64,000 bases of DNA from Mycolicibacterium frederiksbergense (lineage in GTDB: Bacteria; Actinomycetota; Actinomycetes; Mycobacteriales; Mycobacteriaceae), in the NCBI RefSeq assembly GCF_012223425.1, contig NZ_CP038797.1:249353-313352 (forward strand). Direction: 5' to 3'. This document shows positions 8,726-18,123 of the stretch, one piece after another. Below the pieces are notes generated by a model. The model had not been told where the DNA came from and ran no database searches. It saw only the letters and a program-made list of their open reading frames with translations. How positions within the stretch are numbered: position 1 is the stretch's first letter; every line of letters begins with the position of its first letter. Both the position numbers and the translations under genes were made by a program.

Positions 8726-9103
8726 TTGCGCATCGACGGTTTCGGTCAACTCGAGGCCAAAATTATGGACCACATGTGGAGTCGAGGTCGGTCGGCCCCG
8801 GTGACGGTGCGCGATGTCCTCGTCGAACTCAGCGCCGAACGGGACATCGCATACACGACGGTCATGTCGACGATGGACAACCTTCATACCAAAGGCTGGC
8901 TAGGTCGGGAGCGCCACAGCAGGGCCTACCGCTATCAGGCGACAATGACACGGGAGGAACACAGCGCCCACCTGATGAGCGCTGTACTGGCAGGCGGCGG
9001 GCGACCCGACCTTGTGCTCAAGTACTTCGTAGAGCAGATGGACAACGACGAATCGGCGACCATCCGCCGCGCCCTACGCCGAGTGTCCCGCAGTAGGCAG
9101 TAG
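8726..9103 (+). CDS. BlaI/MecI/CopY-family transcriptional repressor
   Basis: 125 residues. An N-terminal winged helix-turn-helix carries the family motif IAYTTVMSTMDNLHTKGWL and AYRYQA wing, and a C-terminal dimerisation tail follows (HLMSAVLAGG ... LVLKYFVEQM). GAGGAG lies just before a TTG start, so the first residues read (M)RIDGFGQLE, matching the other BlaI proteins of the window; the longer upstream frame lacks homology. The family represses beta-lactamase, copper or cell-wall genes and is inactivated by proteolysis by an M56 sensor. No M56 gene is adjacent here, but three lie elsewhere in the window. Confidence 0.85.
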   Translation: MRIDGFGQLEAKIMDHMWSRGRSAPVTVRDVLVELSAERDIAYTTVMSTMDNLHTKGWLGRERHSRAYRYQATMTREEHSAHLMSAVLAGGGRPDLVLKYFVEQMDNDESATIRRALRRVSRSRQ

Positions 9104-9878
9104 GGTCACTGCGTAGCTCGGCTTGTCAACGGCGAAGCGACGATCGGACCCGTTCACCCACGTGCACGACATCTACTGAATATCTCAGTAGGCTGGGCGG
9201 AGTCGCCGACGGGCTACAGGTCAACCGAACCCCTGCAGGCGGCGGGACGAGTCCGGAACGCCTATCCCCCTGCCGGTCGGACTCGTCCCGCACTCCGGTC
9301 ACGGCAGCGCCCGTACAGAGCATGAACCCCGTCTACGGGCTGAAACGGCGGTCGACATCGACAGAAAGAGCCCAATACACCGGCATCCGCCCGCGGTGCA
9401 CGGTTCAATCGGAACCTGCCCACTGCACGCGACGCCCCGAGTCGAACACGCCGTCGCCGACCTTCTGTTGCAGCGATGGCGCTGATCGAGACATCCGCCG
9501 GCGACATCCTAGTCGTGGTAGGTACCTAATTATGAAAACGGTCGCACACGGCGACGCTAGCTGCGGCTCGACGATGGTAGCGAAAATCCGGGTGCGTTCG
9601 ACTACTCGAAGGGCGGCCTACCTCGGCACGATCGGCTCGGGGGGGTGAGGCGCTCCGCACATCGCATCGCTGTCCTCGCGGGACGATCCCGGCGCGGTCA
9701 CGTCCCCGATCCGTGGTGTCAGTAGCGTCGGACTCCCGCAACGCGTCACCGTGCAAGACCAACGAGTTGCGGCCGCCTGCTCGCCGATGCGACTGGTGCC
9801 CGGCCCGTCTCCGGGCGGCGACGACGACACTGTCCGCGTACGGCCGTACTCAGCCCCAGTGTGGGGCGGCGGCACGGC
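9104..9878. other. mostly gene-free; holds one palindrome
   Basis: Contains a BlaI-type palindrome at 9173-9191 and only low-quality short frames. Part of 9526-9875, read on the minus strand, could be the decayed start of a sensor kinase following the response regulator, but this is weak. Confidence 0.35.
9173..9191. promoter_or_regulatory. BlaI-type palindrome TACT-N9-AGTA, site 2
   Basis: CTACTGA-ATATC-TCAGTAG: perfect 7-bp arms; the core TACTGAATATCTCAGTA is 17 bp. It lies 70 bp after the repressor stop with no intact gene next to it, so the gene it served may be lost. Confidence 0.5.
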
Positions 9879-10122
9879 CTACGGCGGCGCCGCTGCGGCA
9901 GCCGCCGCGCACTGTGGTGTCGTTGCCGACTCGTACGCAACGGCCAGGCGGTAGCCGACGCCGCGCACGTTCAGCACCAGCGCCGGGTGGTCGGGATCGT
10001 CCCCCAGCCGGCGGCGCAGCGCGCCGATGTGCACGCTGACCTGCTCGGCGTTGCCGGTCGGACTCGATCCCCAGACGGACTCCATCAAATCCCGGCGACT
10101 CACGACCGCACCGCGCCGCCTA

Positions 10123-11265
10123 GTGGTCTGTCTGTGAATTAATTTGGTAGTTTGTAGTATGCCTGTTATGACAGCTGTCGCGTTGCCGGTCAGTGATGCG
10201 CAGCGTGCGGAGTTGGAGCGGATGGCGGCCTCGACGTCGTTGCCGCATCGGCAAGTGGTGCAGGCGCAGGCGCTGCTGTGGGCTGCTGACGGGGTGGCTA
10301 ACGAGCAGATCGCGCGGCGCAGCGGTGTGGACTCGGACACGGTGCGGCGCTGGCGTTCCAGGTTCGCCCAGGAGGGGATCGAGGGGGTGGGCCGGATCGC
10401 CAAAGGGCGTGGACGTAAGTCGAGTCTGCCGGCGGGCACGGTCGAAGAAGTATTGAGGCTGACCCATCAGGGGCGACCTGCCGACGGCTCGACGCATTGG
10501 AGTACCCGCACGTTGGCTGCCCGGGTCGGGATCGGCAAGGACTCGGTGGCCAAGATCTGGGCCGATCACAAGCTCAAGCCGTGGAAGGTCGAAACCTTCA
10601 AGGTCAGCAACGATCCGCGGTTTGAGGAGAAGCTGGTCGATGTCGTTGGGCTGTACATGAATCCACCCGCGCGGGCGGTGGTGTTCAGCTTCGATGAGAA
10701 AACCCAGTGCCAGGCGTTGGACCGTACTCAACCATCGTTGCCGATGAAGGCCGGCCGCGCCGGAACCATGACCCATGACTACAAGCGCAACGGCACCATC
10801 GACTTGTTCGCCGCGATGAACGTCGCTACCGGCGAGGTCCTGACCGACCTGCGCAAAGGCCACACCGGTGCGGACGTGTTGCGGTTCTTCAAGCAGATCG
10901 ACGCCAGCGTCGCGCGTGGACTCTCTGTACACGTCGTTCTGGATAACCTGTCAGCGCATTCCACGCCTGAGATCGCGAAGTGGTTGGCGCACAAGGATCG
11001 TCGCCGCTGGCACATGCATCCCACCCCGACCTCGAGCTCGTGGCTGAACCTGATCGAGCGATGGTTCAAAGAACTCACCGACAAACGTTTGCGCCGCGGA
11101 ACCTTCACCAGCGTCGCCGAACTCTCCGAAGCCATCATCGCCTGGGCCACCCATTGGAACGCCGATCCCAAACCCTTCATCTGGAAAGCCCCCGCCGAGG
11201 ACATCATCACCAAAGTCCGACGCGGCAGAGCCTCTCTCCACCAGGTCAATACGCAGACGGACCAC
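10123..11265 (+). mobile_element. IS630-family insertion sequence
   Basis: 1143 bp with inverted repeats GTGGTCTGTCTGTGAATT and GTGGTCCGTCTGCGTATT, flanked by TA at 10121-10122 and 11266-11267, the target duplication typical of this family. It interrupts the response regulator gene. Confidence 0.93.
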
Positions 11266-11268
11266 TAG
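10162..11268 (+). CDS. IS630-family transposase
   Basis: About 368 residues. An N-terminal HTH (ANEQIARRSGVDSDTVRRWRSRF) is followed by a DDE core: the Asp of FSFDEKTQ, the Asp of VVLDNLSAH and the Glu of SWLNLIERWF. The stop codon TAG is completed by the right-hand TA duplication. Starts at 10144, 10162 or 10168 are possible; I give the ATG with product MPVMTAVALP. It looks intact and potentially active. Confidence 0.88.
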   Translation, partial: PVMTAVALPVSDAQRAELERMAASTSLPHRQVVQAQALLWAADGVANEQIARRSGVDSDTVRRWRSRFAQEGIEGVGRIAKGRGRKSSLPAGTVEEVLRLTHQGRPADGSTHWSTRTLAARVGIGKDSVAKIWADHKLKPWKVETFKVSNDPRFEEKLVDVVGLYMNPPARAVVFSFDEKTQCQALDRTQPSLPMKAGRAGTMTHDYKRNGTIDLFAAMNVATGEVLTDLRKGHTGADVLRFFKQIDASVARGLSVHVVLDNLSAHSTPEIAKWLAHKDRRRWHMHPTPTSSSWLNLIERWFKELTDKRLRRGTFTSVAELSEAIIAWATHWNADPKPFIWKAPAEDIITKVRRGRASLHQVNTQTDH

Positions 11269-11827
11269 CCAGTGCCATCAGGATGTCGAACTGGGTCCGG
11301 GTCACAGCGATGCATACGTCGGCGATTCGCACCTCACGCCGCCGGACGTCGATGGACAACGGACCGAAGGAATACCGTTGTGGTGCCATGTGACCGGTTT
11401 CAGCGCGTGCTTCGTTGGCCGTCCATCGTCGCAGTGCGGCTCGCACCCGCGCCGCGAGTTCACGGCTGCTGCGTGGGCTGGTGAGCACGTCGTCGGCTCC
11501 TGCCCGCAGTCCCGCGACGACGAGGCTCTCATTGCCCAGACTTGAGTGCATCGTTACGTGGGCATCGCAGACATCACGGATTCCCTGGCACACCTGCATC
11601 ACCGAGCCGCCGAGCGAGTCCGCGTCGAGAGCGACGAATCCCGGCCGCAGGCGGTTGGCGACTTCGACCGCCTCATCACCGTCGCCGGCCACGACCAGGG
11701 AGACCTCATCGGCGCGAAAGTGGTTGGCCACCACCTCGATCCATTTAAGGTGATCGCCCACGATCAACAAGGTCGCCGCGGTCGTTGCCATCGTCGTCGA
11801 TCCGTCGCACATCCCTAAATACTGCCC

Positions 11828-11837
11828 TACTACGTAG
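11828..11837. promoter_or_regulatory. CTACTACGTAG-type motif upstream of the response regulator
   Basis: TACTACGTAG containing the perfect palindrome CTACGTAG (11830-11837), about 37 bp upstream of the regulator's start. The same motif recurs at 7659, 12089 and 24801. Confidence 0.45.
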
Positions 11838-12088
11838 CTACAGACATGCTCTCCAGGTTGGCGTGTCCGGTATCCGCGTCGGCGCACCCGATCGACTTCG
11901 GCCGGCTGCCGACCCCGCCCGCCGTCGCTATGTGGAGTCCTGCCGATCCGTGTAGCCGTCGCACTTGGTTGGACGCGACTCGCCCGGCGGCGACGGATTG
12001 TTACGGAAGCGATGCGAGAGGCACGCGTCACCTCCCGTGATTGGTGTTAACGTCTTCCGAAGAGAAACGTGTTGCGTACGTACTGCTG

Positions 12089-12098
12089 TACTACGTAG
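12089..12098. promoter_or_regulatory. CTACTACGTAG-type motif upstream of the RipD-like gene
   Basis: TACTACGTAG, 87 bp before the GTG start of the NlpC/P60 gene, preceded by a related CGTACGTACTG block. Confidence 0.45.
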
Positions 12099-12184
12099 AA
12101 AAGGTTGATCCTTCGGCGGGTCGTCGACAGCACCGACACCCCGCCCGTGCGCAACGCCGGCCGATCACCGAGAAGGCGAGAACC

Positions 12185-12883
12185 GTGTCCACGAAACTCC
12201 CCCGGCGCAAGGCGCTAAGCTACTCGGCCGTCGCCCTGTTCGCCGTGGCCTTCGCTGCACCTGCGGCAGCCGAGCCCGCCGATGGAACCTGGGACCCCAG
12301 TCTTCCCAAGGTCGTCAGTGCCGGCGCACCGGGCGATCCGCTCGCCATCGCCAACGCCTCGCTGCGCGCCACCGCCATAGCCACCCAAACCACGATGGAT
12401 CTCGGCCGCAACTTCCTGCGTAGTCTCGGATTTGGCGGTGCGCAAGCCACTGCCAACCCGCTGGCGTCGAGTCGGGTGTCGGGAAGCCGGGCCATCGAGT
12501 ACGTGATCCGCCGAGCAGGCACCCAGCTCGGGGTGCCCTACTCCTGGGGCGGGGGTAGTCTGACCGGTCCCAGCCGAGGCATCGATCAAGGCGCCGGCAC
12601 GGTGGGGTTCGACTGTTCAGGATTGACCCGGTACGCCTTCGCCGGTGTCGGCATTCTGCTGCCGCGTTGGTCGGGCGACCAGTACAACGCCGGCCGCAAG
12701 GTTCCGCCGTCGCAGGCGCGGCGGGGCGATCTGTTGTTCTGGGGTCCCGGCGGTAGCCAGCACGAGGCGCTCTACCTGGGCAACGGTCAAATGCTGGAGG
12801 CCCAACAGACGGGTGTGCCGATCAAGATCTCACCGGTACGAAAGTCCGGCATGACGCCCTACGTGACGCGCATCATCGAGTGA
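12185..12883 (+). CDS. RipD-like secreted NlpC/P60 peptidoglycan hydrolase
   Basis: 232 residues. The signal peptide occupies residues 1-28 (KALSYSAVALFAVAFAAPAAA). A helical linker follows, then an NlpC/P60 domain with PYSWGGG, catalytic Cys144 in GFDCSGLTRYAF and His193 in GGSQHEALYLG. It would cut stem peptides of peptidoglycan outside the membrane. The domain most resembles mycobacterial RipD, but the Cys and His expected for catalysis are both present, whereas M. tuberculosis RipD is described as non-catalytic. The GTG is chosen from the GAAGGCGAG ribosome site and the signal peptide. It is divergent from the response regulator, with palindromes between them. Confidence 0.88.
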   Translation: MSTKLPRRKALSYSAVALFAVAFAAPAAAEPADGTWDPSLPKVVSAGAPGDPLAIANASLRATAIATQTTMDLGRNFLRSLGFGGAQATANPLASSRVSGSRAIEYVIRRAGTQLGVPYSWGGGSLTGPSRGIDQGAGTVGFDCSGLTRYAFAGVGILLPRWSGDQYNAGRKVPPSQARRGDLLFWGPGGSQHEALYLGNGQMLEAQQTGVPIKISPVRKSGMTPYVTRIIE

Positions 12884-12907
12884 TCGGGCGCGGGTCCTGC
12901 CCCACGC

Positions 12908-13420
12908 TCAATCAAGCCGGGCCCGCCGGCCCCCTGGTTGGGGATGTCGGTGATAGGCATATTCGGTGCCGGTGCCGGTGCCGGTTTCGGCGAGGCGTGG
13001 CGGACAAGGGCGGATACGCGCGGGGTCGATGTCAGCGATCGCGTCGACCGGAGGTCCGTTCTCCCTGCCGCCGTAGCTGGTTCCCGGCTTGCGTGATCCC
13101 AGCAGTAACAAACCCGTTACCATATGGTAGCCGTTGGCGATCAGCACCGGAAAGAACTGATACACAAGGTCGACTGTGCTGGAGTACGTGTCGTTCAGCA
13201 GGGCCACCGAGCCGGGGTTGATCTGGGTTCTCAGCATGTACGTGGTAGCCGCCAGATTCGCCTCATTGATCCAGTCGAAGGGTTAACGTCCCAGACGATC
13301 TCCGCCAGACCCTGCCGTCCGGCTCCGGCGCGCATGGCGTCGTCGGACAGGCCCCCGGCGGGGCGGAACAAGCAAGGGAACCGCAGCGATCGCGGCGGCC
13401 ACCGGACGGACGCCCATGCT
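12908..13420 (-). pseudogene. decayed polysaccharide deacetylase (NodB-type) C-terminal part
   Basis: Read on the minus strand, pieces in different frames line up with one NodB-domain protein: LFRPAGGLSDDAMRAGAG, then AEIVWDVNP, a frame change, then FDWINEANLAATTYMLRTQ and the NodB-like end LLNDTYSSTVDLVYQF with SYGGRENGPP. At least two indels are present, and the metal-binding His of the usual LLHDTY motif reads Asn (LLNDTY). It is a non-functional remnant. Confidence 0.7.
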
Positions 13421-13874
13421 GAGCCGGCAACTGGCGTTCGGCAAGTCGCGCGCCATCGAGCACGATCTCAGTTTCGTGGCGGCCAGCACCACCGTCGTCA
13501 GCGCGATCATCGCAGCCTACGGTCGCGCCGCGTCCAACACGGCGTCCAACGCTTCGTGATGCCTCGTGGAGCAGATCGCGCTGCGCAGCAGACTGGCACC
13601 AGCCACCCGATGGACACCGATCCAGTGGGCGCTGTGCAGTGCTCGCCGTTGCCGCCGTGGCGAGCTCGCTGGTCAGGCGTCGACCTCGCCGACGCCATCC
13701 GGTGGCTCCAGCGGACGGAACGCTCGAAGACAGCGGCAGCACAGTCGGTTACGTTGCGTGAACCGCCACCGGAATCTACGTTTTCAATCCACGGTCTCAC
13801 GTCGTACTGCGTAACCTAATAGGTGCCGGTGTGAAACCGGTGTGCCGACGAATTCATCCGACCGAGGAGATCCA
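13421..13874. other. no recognisable gene
   Basis: Short low-quality frames only. The minus-strand frame to 13510 may extend the deacetylase remnant (RPVAAAIAAVP resembles the stretch before LFRP). Confidence 0.4.
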
Positions 13875-14090
13875 ATGCCGTCTGCAACGCCCATCTATGA
13901 CGCGTTGGCCGAGCAGATGCTCGGCCCGCTCACCGATTTCGTGCCGCAATGGCTGATCGTCGCGCCCGCGAGGCATCTGCGGCCCACCGTCCGAGACCCC
14001 GACCCGCCGGGTACTCAGCCCATTGGAGGTTCATCGGCTCAACCATCCCCCCTGCGCCTTTCCGCCGCCCGCTCGGCACGACTGATCTGA
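13875..14090 (+). pseudogene. short truncated frame with a good ribosome site, unrecognised
   Basis: GGAGATCCA precedes an ATG opening MPSATPIYDALAEQMLGPL, which looks like a real N-terminus. After about 35 residues the sequence becomes proline/serine-rich and stops. It is probably the 5' end of a gene fused by deletion to the ccsB remnant. No family is recognised. Confidence 0.35.
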
Positions 14091-14291
14091 CCCGACGTGG
14101 CGTAGCCCGTGGGACCTTGACACCATCCACGTCTCGGTGGTCAGCCGCGGGTCGGGGGTGTTCCTCGTCGCGGGCATCGCGAGCATTCTGTTCCTGCTCA
14201 AGACATCTCATGTTAGGGTCTCGCCAAGAGGGGGCGGTGACGTGCTGTCCCGGATCCTCGGGCGACGACCTAAGTCGCGAGCGCTCGACTA

Positions 14292-15233
14292 GGGCGTGTC
14301 TGACAAATATTTCGGGTGTTTCGGCTGAGACTTAGGCCATGTCGCGGTTCCAGCTGCTCACCGATGCTCAATGGTCGTTGATTGAAGAGCTTCTTCCTGT
14401 TCGGACAGGTAAGAAGGGCAGGCCTTTTCGGGATGCCCGCCAGATGCTCGAGGGGATCATCTACCGGTACCGGTGCGGCATCGCCTGGCGCGACGTTCCC
14501 GAGGCGTTTGGGCCGTGGCAGACGATCTGGACCTGGCATCGAAGGATGAGCGCAGAGGGCACCTGGGATGCGGTGTTGGCGCGGTTGCTGGCTGCCGCCG
14601 ACGAAGCCGGGATCATCGATTGGTCGGTGTCGGTGGATTCCACGATCGCCCGTGCTCATCAACATGCCACGAACATCACCCGTGACACAGGGGGCTGGGT
14701 CGAATTACACAAATCTGGCCAGCGAGCCGCCTGACCACGGCATTGGCCGCTCCCGCGGCGGACTGACCAGCAAGATCCATCACCTCGTCGACGGCCACGG
14801 ACGACCGTTAGTCGTGCTCGTGGGCGCTGGCCAAGCCAACGACGGACCGGTTCTGGAGCATTTGCTCGCCCACCTGAAAGTCGAGCGCTGCGGTCGAGGG
14901 CGGCCACGCACGCGGCCTGATCGCCTGCGTGGCGACAAGGCCTATTCCAGCCGAGCGACTCGACAGCGGCTGCGACGACGAGGGATCGTCGCAGTCATTC
15001 CCGAACCGTCCGATCAGATCGGCCACCGCAAACGTCGTGGCACCCAAGGCGGGCGACCACCAGCCTTCGATGCCGAAGACTACAAGGGCCGCAACGTCAT
15101 CGAACGCAACTTCAACGTCGTCAAGCAATGGCGCGGTCTGGCCACCCGCTACGACAAACTCGCCATCGTTTACCGCGGCGGAGCAGTCCTAAGGGCCATC
15201 ACACTTTGGCTACCGCATTTATCAGACACGGCC
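14292..15233 (+). mobile_element. IS5-family (IS427-like) insertion sequence
   Basis: 942 bp; ends GGGCGTGTCTGACAAAT and, inward from the right, GGCCGTGTCTGATAAAT. TA is duplicated at 14290-14291 and 15234-15235. It carries two overlapping transposase frames and lies inside the ccsB remnant. Confidence 0.88.
14339..14734 (+). CDS. IS5-family transposase, upstream frame
   Basis: Encodes the N-terminal helix-turn-helix part (LTDAQWSLIEELLP) and the first catalytic Asp region (VDSTIARAHQHA). It ends at 14734, while the downstream frame continues the protein, so the full transposase probably needs a ribosomal frameshift before about 14690, as in the IS427 group. Confidence 0.8.
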   Translation: MSRFQLLTDAQWSLIEELLPVRTGKKGRPFRDARQMLEGIIYRYRCGIAWRDVPEAFGPWQTIWTWHRRMSAEGTWDAVLARLLAAADEAGIIDWSVSVDSTIARAHQHATNITRDTGGWVELHKSGQRAA

Positions 15234-15236
15234 TAG
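14690..15236 (+). CDS. IS5-family transposase, downstream frame
   Basis: Continues the transposase with GIGRSRGGLTSKIH, the second Asp region (RLRGDKAYSS) and the third acidic residue region (RNVIERNFNVVKQWRGLATRY). It has no start of its own with a ribosome site, so expression by frameshift from the upstream frame is expected. Confidence 0.75.
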
Positions 15237-15540
15237 ATCGCCTATCGCACCACCATCTTCGCGTTCCCGGTGTTCGGTTCGGTGTCGTCTTCGGTGTCAT
15301 CTGGGCGGAGGAGGCGTGGGCCGTTTGGGCTGGGACCCGAAGGAGGCTTTCCCCTTCATCGCCTGGATCGCCTATGCGGCCTACCTGCTCGCCCGGTCGA
15401 CCGCCGGGTAGCGTGACCGCAGGGCGGCGTGAATCAACGTGGTGGGTTCGTCGCGATGGTGTTCCAACCTGTTCTTCATCAACCTCGTCACGGCGGTACT
15501 GCACTCCTACGCCGGCGTCAACTGACAGTCGGCGACCAGC

Positions 15541-16479
15541 TCAGCTGCAGACGAACACGCCCGACGCGGCCAGCGACAGGGCTGCCAGCGGAGCCAGCGC
15601 GACGAGAGCGGCGGTGCCGGCGAGTGCGGCGTCGATGTGCCGCACGCCGTCTGCGGGCGGTGAGGTCAACCGCTCGGCGCGACTGACTACGGCGACGTCC
15701 GCGGCGCCCAGCGCCGTGGCGGGCGCCGCTCCGGCCAATGTGAGCAGCCCGCCCAGCACGGCCTCGCGTCCAAAACGTCGGGCTGCGGCGACGTCCGCGC
15801 ACATCTCCAGCAACCGGGTCACCTCCATCGCACCGTCGCGCATCAGCGCCAGGCGCGGCAGCACCGCCGCCACGGCGCGCACCAGGATGGTCACCTCTAG
15901 ATGATGTCCGCGTACGTGCGCCCACTCATGGGCCAGCACCGCCCTCATCTGGTGCTCGTCGAGGGCGGACACGGCGGCGCTTGTCACCACGATCGTAGGC
16001 GGCTTGCCGGCCACGCAGTAGGCAGCGCGGACGTCAGCGTCGACCACGAAGGTGCGCCGTTCCAGGATCGGCCGGCCCACCAGGCGGACGCCGTGGGCAT
16101 GGTCCCGCGCCTGCGTCCGCAGCCGCGCAATTGTGCACGCCAGCCGAACCGCGACGACTGCGACGGCGGCGACCACTGCTGCGGCACCTAGTAGCACCAC
16201 CGACCGCGGTGCCCCTCCCGGCTGGCCAGCGAACGTCCGGCACAAAATCTCGATGCAGGAGTCAATGAACGAGTGCCGCCTGCTCCCGTGTGCGACCTCG
16301 TCGACGACGATCAACACCGCGGAGACCAGCCACGTCGCCAAGACACTCACGATCGCGATCAGCCACGTCGCCGCCCCCAGGCGGGGAGCGCGTCCGACCC
16401 GGGTCAGCGCCCGAAGCACGGGCGGACCCCCGAGGAGCACCACCGCGCTGTAAAGCAGCAGGCAGGCGGCCAGGCTCAC
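15541..16479 (-). CDS. M56-family (BlaR1/MecR1-type) membrane metalloprotease
   Basis: 312 residues. Membrane segments are at about residues 2-20, 35-60 and 85-110, and another lies near the C-terminus. The zinc motif HEWAH (in VLAHEWAHVRGHH) and the distal ELMCAD-type helix (RLLEMCADVAAARRF) mark the M56 family. The GTG start overlaps the stop of the BlaI gene upstream (GTGA), so repressor and protease are made together. In known systems the protease inactivates the repressor on sensing a signal; the extracellular penicillin-binding sensor of BlaR1 is absent, so the stimulus is unknown. Confidence 0.88.
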   Translation of the reverse strand: MSLAACLLLYSAVVLLGGPPVLRALTRVGRAPRLGAATWLIAIVSVLATWLVSAVLIVVDEVAHGSRRHSFIDSCIEILCRTFAGQPGGAPRSVVLLGAAAVVAAVAVVAVRLACTIARLRTQARDHAHGVRLVGRPILERRTFVVDADVRAAYCVAGKPPTIVVTSAAVSALDEHQMRAVLAHEWAHVRGHHLEVTILVRAVAAVLPRLALMRDGAMEVTRLLEMCADVAAARRFGREAVLGGLLTLAGAAPATALGAADVAVVSRAERLTSPPADGVRHIDAALAGTAALVALAPLAALSLAASGVFVCS

Positions 16480-16868
16480 TGGCGCTTGGCTTTGGTGGAG
16501 CGTCTTGACAGCCGGCGCAGGGCAGACCGCAGCCCCTCGGACTCCTCCGGCCCGATCTGTTCGATGAAGTGGTTGAGGACCAGCTCGGAACGGCCGCCGC
16601 CGTCTAGCGCCTCGCGCATCAACCGGGCGGTGTGTTCCTCGCGCGTCAACACCGCCCAATAGCGGTACGCGCGGCCGTCCCGCTCGCGGTCGAGCCATCC
16701 CTTGGTGTGCAGGTTGTCCATCGTCGACATCACCGTGGTGTAGGCGATGTCGCGTTCTTCGGCCATCTCGTCGAAGATCTCGCGCACCGTCACGATGTAG
16801 GGATCGTGATCCCACACCCGATCCATCACCACGGCTTCCAGCTCGCCGAACCCTCGAACCCTCACCAA
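16476..16868 (-). CDS. BlaI/MecI-family transcriptional repressor, paired with M56
   Basis: 130 residues beginning VRVRGFGELEAVVMDRVW. The winged HTH contains DIAYTTVMSTMDNLHTKGWL, nearly identical to the solo repressor at 8726-9103; the dimerisation part is LMREALDGGG ... LVLNHFIEQI. It forms a two-gene operon with the downstream M56 protease. I found no TACT-N9-AGTA palindrome just upstream of it. Confidence 0.88.
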   Translation of the reverse strand: MVRVRGFGELEAVVMDRVWDHDPYIVTVREIFDEMAEERDIAYTTVMSTMDNLHTKGWLDRERDGRAYRYWAVLTREEHTARLMREALDGGGRSELVLNHFIEQIGPEESEGLRSALRRLSRRSTKAKRQ

Positions 16869-17217
16869 ATACCCTCCACCGTCGTTGACGGCGAGCCTAC
16901 CGCCCGCCCCGACCGCGACGGGTCGTGACGCGCGGCGATCACTTGCGTCATCGTCATGCGCATCGGCACCCCGTCAGTACGCAGGTGCCCCGTCGGTCAT
17001 CCGCCGACGCCCTCTGTCCTGGTGGCGATGGCGAAATCTCGCCGCGACTCGCGACGACTGCGGGCCACCGGCGGGCTCCGTCGGCCGCCGTTGCGCGCCC
17101 CCGTCCGCTCTAGCTAGTTGTTAATTCGGCCGGCCCGGCACTGCCTCAACCAATCCGCGAGACCGATAGTCGATGCCGGTCGACGGGATGCGGTGCGTGT
17201 CATGCGCGCGGCGACGG

Positions 17218-18123
17218 TCAGCTCGCGGTGCACGACGCCAAGGCGGTCGTCAGCACCGCTACGACCAACACCGCCGCCGTGACCAGCAGCACGGCGGTGC
17301 TCCCGGCGGCCGACGCGGCGAATCGCCCGGCGCGCGGCGAACACCGCCCCGACAGGCGCGCCAACCTCAGTTGCACGCACTCGCCGGCGATACCCAACGC
17401 GGTCGCCGGCGCGTGCGCATCCTGCAAGCTCAGCAGCGCACGGTGCAGCGGACGATTCCCGTGGACCCGTGCGGCGTGGGCGTCGGCGTCCAGTTCGACC
17501 AAAGTGCGTACCAACGACGGTGACTGCCGCGTCAACGGCAGCCACCACAGTCCTGCGGCGACCGCGTGGGCCACCGCGATCAGCAGATGATGGCGCCGCT
17601 GCAGATGCGCTTGTTCGTGAGCCACCACCGCACGCACCGCGGCGCCATCGAGTCGTTCTCGCATACCCGTGCTCAGCACCACCAGCGGCGGGTCGCCGGC
17701 CAGGCTGTAGGCGTGCGGCTCGGAGGTGGGCAGCCACAGCACGCCGTCTGCCCGCAGAGCGCTGCCGCGCAACACCCACGCCAGTTCGGCGTGGCGGGCG
17801 TGCAATCGTCGGCGATAGCGGCCCGCTCTGGCCAGGTGCCAGCCGCCGCGGACCGCGGCGAAGGCGATCAGCCCACCACTGACTACCCCGATCGCCGTGT
17901 CGACACCTCCGGGCGGTCCGGCGTGCAGCGTCAGCCAGCACCGGCGCAACAGTTCGGTCAGCCCCGGCAGCGCGACGGCGAACACCGTGAGGCACACCGA
18001 CACCGCCCACGCCAGCAGCAACACCCCCGCGTCTGCGCCGCGGCGCGTCAACCAGCGCAGAGCCCGCGGCGACATCGCCGTCATCACCACGCCCACGACT
18101 GACCACCACACGATGCCGGTCAT
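17218..18123 (-). CDS. M56-family membrane metalloprotease, second copy
   Basis: 301 residues, with N-terminal membrane segments (about 5-22, 30-52 and 75-95), the zinc motif HEQAH in AVVAHEQAHLQRRHH, the helix LVELDADAHAARV and a C-terminal membrane segment. The start overlaps the stop of the decayed blaI-like gene (ATGA). The sequence has clearly diverged from the 15541-16479 copy. With its partner repressor truncated, it may be unregulated or serve another BlaI. Confidence 0.85.
   Translation of the reverse strand: MTGIVWWSVVGVVMTAMSPRALRWLTRRGADAGVLLLAWAVSVCLTVFAVALPGLTELLRRCWLTLHAGPPGGVDTAIGVVSGGLIAFAAVRGGWHLARAGRYRRRLHARHAELAWVLRGSALRADGVLWLPTSEPHAYSLAGDPPLVVLSTGMRERLDGAAVRAVVAHEQAHLQRRHHLLIAVAHAVAAGLWWLPLTRQSPSLVRTLVELDADAHAARVHGNRPLHRALLSLQDAHAPATALGIAGECVQLRLARLSGRCSPRAGRFAASAAGSTAVLLVTAAVLVVAVLTTALASCTAS

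Larger units (their letters stand above)
9879..11791 (-). pseudogene. OmpR-family response regulator with degenerate receiver, split by IS630
   Basis: The 5' part (11791-11268) encodes a receiver and the start of the DNA-binding domain (FDILMALA). The 3' part (10122-9879) encodes the rest of the winged helix (VVSRRDLMESVWG ... VRGVGYRL). Removing the IS and one TA rejoins ...LMALA-RRRGAVVS... exactly in frame, giving 255 codons. The receiver keeps the Asp (VALDAD) but the conserved Thr/Lys positions are altered (HSS, LTSPR in place of TA and TKPF), so phosphotransfer was probably already impaired. The intact relative is at 40252-41022. Confidence 0.85.
14110..15525 (+). pseudogene. ccsB: decayed ccsB (cytochrome c maturation) split by IS5
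   Basis: Before the IS5 element the frame reads WDLDTIHVSVVSRGSGVFLV then AGIASILFLLKTS, as in the haem-handling membrane protein CcsB/ResC. After it, IAYRTTIFAFPVFG, WAEEAW, GWDPKE, FIAW, NLFFINLVT and LHSYAGVN appear in alternating frames up to a TGA at 15525. Only the C-terminal half is present and several indels are seen. The codon rejoined at the insertion site is TAG, so the gene was probably already dead. Confidence 0.8.

Noticed and set aside
9526..9875. Partner kinase of the split response regulator
   Set aside because: Only a short stretch (RIGEQAAAT) hints at a kinase N-terminus; no kinase boxes follow, so it is not annotated as a gene.
10120..10932. Minus-strand frame of 270 codons inside IS630
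   Set aside because: Antisense to the transposase, with the Arg/Pro-rich composition of a shadow frame in high-GC DNA.
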